Positions 61,590-64,000 of a stretch of DNA of 64,000 nucleotides are shown here, piece by piece. Position 1 is the stretch's first letter. The number at the start of each line of letters is the position of its first letter. This DNA comes from Pseudolabrys sp. Its GTDB lineage: Bacteria > Pseudomonadota > Alphaproteobacteria > Rhizobiales > Xanthobacteraceae. Below the pieces are notes generated by a model. The model was given only the letters and a program-made list of their open reading frames with translations. It was not told where the DNA came from and made no database searches. Where the stretch lies: NCBI GenBank assembly GCA_030655215.1, contig JAURVZ010000071.1, forward strand, positions 1 to 64,000, written 5' to 3'. A program made the translations under genes and the position numbers.

Positions 61590-62162
61590 ATGGACACCGA
61601 GATCAAGACCGAAAGCACCGACAAACGCCTGAACAATCTGGTGGCCGTCACGGTCGTTGTCCTGTCGGTGTTCATGGCCGTGTCGAACATCAAGGGCGGC
61701 AATATCGGCCAAGCCATGTCGAAGGCCAAAGCCGACTCGGTCGATGCCTGGGCCGAATATCAGGCAGCGCGGCTCAAGCTGCACGTCGACGAGAACGGGC
61801 TTTCGCAACTTCGGCTGCTGGAAACCGCCGGCAATTTCGACCGTGCGCTGGCGGCCCAGCAGGCGGCCGGCTACGAGGCCGACATCAAGAAATATGAGGG
61901 CCGTTCCAAGGAAACCCGCGAAAAGGCCGAGCGGCTGGAGAAGGAATACGAGCAGCTCAATTTCCGCGACGACCAGTTCGACATGTCGGATGCCTTCATG
62001 TCGATCGCCATTGCGGTGGCAGCGGTGGCGGCGCTGGTCGAGAACTTCGCGCTTCTGTATTTCTCCTGGGCTTCCGGCGCCTTGGGAATTGCCCTCTGGA
62101 CCGCCGGCTTTGCCGGGCTGAACTTTCGGCCGGAATGGCTGGCCCAGCTTCTCGGCACCTGA
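61590..62162 (+). CDS. DUF4337 membrane protein
   Basis: A 190-residue protein that I recognise as DUF4337. An N-terminal helix (about 12-32: NNLVAVTVVVLSVFMAVSNI), a central charged coiled-coil-like stretch (about 40-125, Lys/Glu/Ala-rich, with KSKAKADSVDAWAEYQAARL in similar form), and two C-terminal helices (about 133-175). GGGGG lies 5 bases before the ATG at 61590; the longer upstream frame overlaps the divergent ABC gene and is not used. Function is unknown. It shows no close operon partner. Confidence 0.8.
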   Translation: MDTEIKTESTDKRLNNLVAVTVVVLSVFMAVSNIKGGNIGQAMSKAKADSVDAWAEYQAARLKLHVDENGLSQLRLLETAGNFDRALAAQQAAGYEADIKKYEGRSKETREKAERLEKEYEQLNFRDDQFDMSDAFMSIAIAVAAVAALVENFALLYFSWASGALGIALWTAGFAGLNFRPEWLAQLLGT

Positions 62163-62261
62163 CCGGAAAAGTCCTCGCGTCCCCTGAACCTTTTTCTCCG
62201 ACCGGCGACCAATGGATATGCGGCCCACCTGGCCGCCCCAGATCACCGGATGGAGACGACC

Positions 62262-62540
62262 ATGACCACGCTCAGCACCAAGACCCTGACCACCGCCCTC
62301 GCCGCCCTTACCCTCGCCGCCACCTTTGCCGCTTCGAGCGGCGAAGCCCAGGCCCGCCCGCGCTTCGGCACGGCCCTCGGCATCGGCATTGTCGCCGGCA
62401 CCTTGATCGGCGCCGCTGCCGCCTCGAACGCCTATGCCGGCCCGTCCTACGCTTACGGCTACCGCGACTGCCGCTATGTGGAGCGCTACAACCGCTGGGG
62501 CCACCTGCGCGTGGTAAAGGTTTGCGACGTCGGCTATTGA
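62262..62540 (+). CDS. Small exported protein, 92 residues, Gly/Ala/Tyr-rich
   Basis: The signal peptide (TTALAALTLAATFAASSGEAQA) is followed by a second hydrophobic Gly/Ala segment (GTALGIGIVAGTLIGAAAAS) and a short Tyr/Cys/Arg-rich tail (YRDCRYVERYNRWGHLRVVKVC) with two cysteines. Proteins of this shape are common in Hyphomicrobiales envelopes but unassigned. Start at 62262 with GGAG 6 bases upstream rather than the ATG 4 codons earlier, whose first codons carry that site. Confidence 0.7.
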   Translation: MTTLSTKTLTTALAALTLAATFAASSGEAQARPRFGTALGIGIVAGTLIGAAAASNAYAGPSYAYGYRDCRYVERYNRWGHLRVVKVCDVGY

Positions 62541-62593
62541 TCGATACTCTGCTGTTAACGGGCCGGTAACCATAAATCGGCGAGGTTCAGCAG

Positions 62594-63343
62594 ATGAAGA
62601 TCGCCCAACATTTTCAACGTCGTCTGGCCCGCCTGACATTGCTCACGGCGGGCCTGTTGCTTGCGCCAGCCAGTGCCCATGCCGCCGGCGCCTTTGCCGT
62701 CGATGACAGCGAGATTGGCAAGCCGGGCGAGTGCAAGGTCGAGTCCTGGGTGTCCTTTGCCGGCAATCGCGATCTGGTTGCCGCGACCTCACCGGCCTGC
62801 GTCTTCAACGCCGGCATCCCGCTGGAAATCGGCGGCCAGCTGCAGCGCTCGCGCAGCGACAGCGCTTGGAGCACCAGCGGCGTGGTTAAAGCTAAGGCCA
62901 ACCTCATCTCATCTGAAGGCAACGCATTCGGCATTGGCATTTCGGGTGGCAGCGGCTGGAATCTGATCACCGGCGCGGGCACCGGCGGTTTCATCAATGT
63001 ACCGGTGACGATCGCACTCCGCGACACGTTCAAAATCAACCTCAATGCCGGCTGGATGTACGATACGCCCAGCAAAATCGGCTATTTCACCTGGGGCACC
63101 GGCTTCGAGTGGAACTTTGTCAAGCAATTCACGCTGATCGGCGAGGTCTACGGCCAGGACGGCCGCCTCGCCACGCCGGAGCCGGACGCCGCGCCGTCGA
63201 ATAACAGCGTGCGGGAGCCACGCACGCAGCTCGGCCTGCGCTATACACCGAAAGAAAATGTAGATTTCGACGTGATCTGGGGGCGCAACATCACCGGCGA
63301 GAATTCGAACTGGGTCACGCTCGGCGTGAACCTGCGGTTCTAG
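62594..63343 (+). CDS. Exported beta-rich protein, probable outer-membrane barrel
   Basis: A 249-residue protein with a signal peptide ending at HAAGAF (about residue 31), then alternating amphipathic strands rich in Gly, Asn and aromatics (LISSEGNAFGIGISGGSGW, FTWGTGFEWNFVKQFTLIGEV, RTQLGLRYTPKENVDFDVIW) and a final strand WVTLGVNLRF ending in Phe, the usual outer-membrane sorting signal. Two cysteines near the front. No family recognised with certainty. It overlaps the convergent oxidase gene by 4 bases. Confidence 0.68.
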   Translation: MKIAQHFQRRLARLTLLTAGLLLAPASAHAAGAFAVDDSEIGKPGECKVESWVSFAGNRDLVAATSPACVFNAGIPLEIGGQLQRSRSDSAWSTSGVVKAKANLISSEGNAFGIGISGGSGWNLITGAGTGGFINVPVTIALRDTFKINLNAGWMYDTPSKIGYFTWGTGFEWNFVKQFTLIGEVYGQDGRLATPEPDAAPSNNSVREPRTQLGLRYTPKENVDFDVIWGRNITGENSNWVTLGVNLRF

Positions 63344-64000
63344 CGGCCGGCCGCCAAGCTCATTTCCAGCACCCGCGCGACATGAATCGCGTCTCGTTGG
63401 GCGCCGTCATGAATCTGATGGCGGCATGATGTGCCGTCGGCGACGATCATGGTGTCGCTGGCGCTCTTGCGCACCGCCGGCAGCAGCGAGAGTTCACCCA
63501 TTTGCAAGGAGACATCGATTGTTGCGCTGTTGTAGCCGAACGAACCGGCCATGCCGCAGCAACTGGACTCAATCGTCTCGACGCTGAGTTCAGGCACCAG
63601 CTTCAGCACGCTTTCGACGGCGCCCATCACCGCGAAGGCCTTCTGGTGGCAATGGCCGTGCAGCAGCGCCTTCTGCGGCAGCGCGCCGAGCGGCAGATTG
63701 AGGTGACCCGCCTTCTGCTCGCGGGCGAGGAATTCCTCGAGCAGCAGCGCATGGGCAGCGACCTGGTTGGCCGCTTCGCCCTTGAGCAATGCCGGCAGTT
63801 CGTCGCGCAAGGTGAGCAGGCAGCTTGGCTCCAAGCCGACAATGGGAATTCCGCGCGCGGCATAGGGCGCCAGCGCTGCCAGCGTGCGGCGCATCTCGGC
63901 GCGTGCTTCATCGACCTTGCCGACCGAGAGGAAGGTGCGGCCACAGCACAGCGGCCGCGCATTGCCGTCATTCGGCAGCGCCGCATGCACGCGATAGCCG
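63340..64000 (-). CDS. C-terminal part of an Fe-S/FAD oxidoreductase with CCG domains (start outside window)
   Basis: The frame remains open to the right edge, so about 219 C-terminal residues are present. It has the cysteine-rich CCG domain that binds Fe-S or haem in succinate/heterodisulfide/glycolate oxidoreductases: LCCGRTFLSVG, LEPSCLL, HGHCHQKA, SSCCGMAGSFGY and DGTSCRHQI. The order fits the C-terminal end of large FAD-linked oxidases (D-lactate dehydrogenase-like, FAD-binding plus Fe-S domains) or a GlpC/GlcF-type subunit. The GTG at 63990 is not a start. Confidence 0.85.
   Translation of the reverse strand, partial: GYRVHAALPNDGNARPLCCGRTFLSVGKVDEARAEMRRTLAALAPYAARGIPIVGLEPSCLLTLRDELPALLKGEAANQVAAHALLLEEFLAREQKAGHLNLPLGALPQKALLHGHCHQKAFAVMGAVESVLKLVPELSVETIESSCCGMAGSFGYNSATIDVSLQMGELSLLPAVRKSASDTMIVADGTSCRHQIHDGAQRDAIHVARVLEMSLAAGR

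Overview
The window is about 64 kb of high-GC, densely coding chromosomal DNA with 61 protein-coding genes, two of them cut by the window edges (ahcY at the left, an Fe-S/FAD oxidase at the right). No rRNA, tRNA, CRISPR array, transposase, integrase or phage gene was seen. Gene content points to an alphaproteobacterium of the Hyphomicrobiales (Bradyrhizobium/Rhodopseudomonas/Pseudolabrys-like): several TctC-type binding proteins without their membrane partners, BKACE, an acetoin/pyruvate-type dehydrogenase, AsnC/Lrp regulation, and families of intergenic palindromes typical of that order. This placement is inferred from gene content only.

Layout. 1-2658: ahcY end and a membrane-anchored adenosine deaminase. 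2655-6489: a ThDP enzyme and two tandem TctC paralogues that share a palindromic operator. 6572-12272: a glycosyltransferase cluster (GT87, GT39, GNAT, GT2-GtrA fusion, second GT87). 12400-14211: lepA with a leaderless-type promoter. 14285-18388: third TctC, secreted lipase, atypical SDR and a metal-dependent amidohydrolase/decarboxylase. 18644-21052: CsaA, then a divergent L,D-transpeptidase/MepA pair that make and cut peptidoglycan crosslinks. 21144-26878: FAH-family hydrolase, an AsnC regulator divergent from a homodimeric oxoacid dehydrogenase E1 (MdeR/MdeB-like), and a GMC oxidoreductase. 27052-30735: modABC, then a BtuF-like protein with a DUF6580 membrane protein. 30751-34235: two tandem cation/proton antiporters. 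34310-40323: BKACE, DMT exporter, acyl-CoA dehydrogenase, MscS channel, aminotransferase. 40551-47648: unknown small protein, DUF2252, a PEP mutase/GNAT/MFS/DenD run, map and radC. 47649-54979: a minus-strand cluster of oxoacid dehydrogenase E1alpha, E1beta, succinate-semialdehyde dehydrogenase, E2, 2-hydroxyacid dehydrogenase and two Inh-type protease-inhibitor-fold proteins. 54980-64000: DMT exporter/SDR, TSUP/ChrA exporters, a three-gene NMT1-type ABC importer, DUF4337, small envelope proteins and the oxidase fragment.

The theme is metabolic versatility: uptake of organic acids and molybdate, keto-acid and CoA-thioester metabolism, ion homeostasis and envelope building. The most notable structural features are non-coding: paired palindromes whose arms differ by compensating changes, hairpins lying over ribosome-binding sites (22696-22748 and 34242-34286), a shared operator in front of the tctC-like genes, and convergent genes whose stop codons overlap by exactly four bases at five places.
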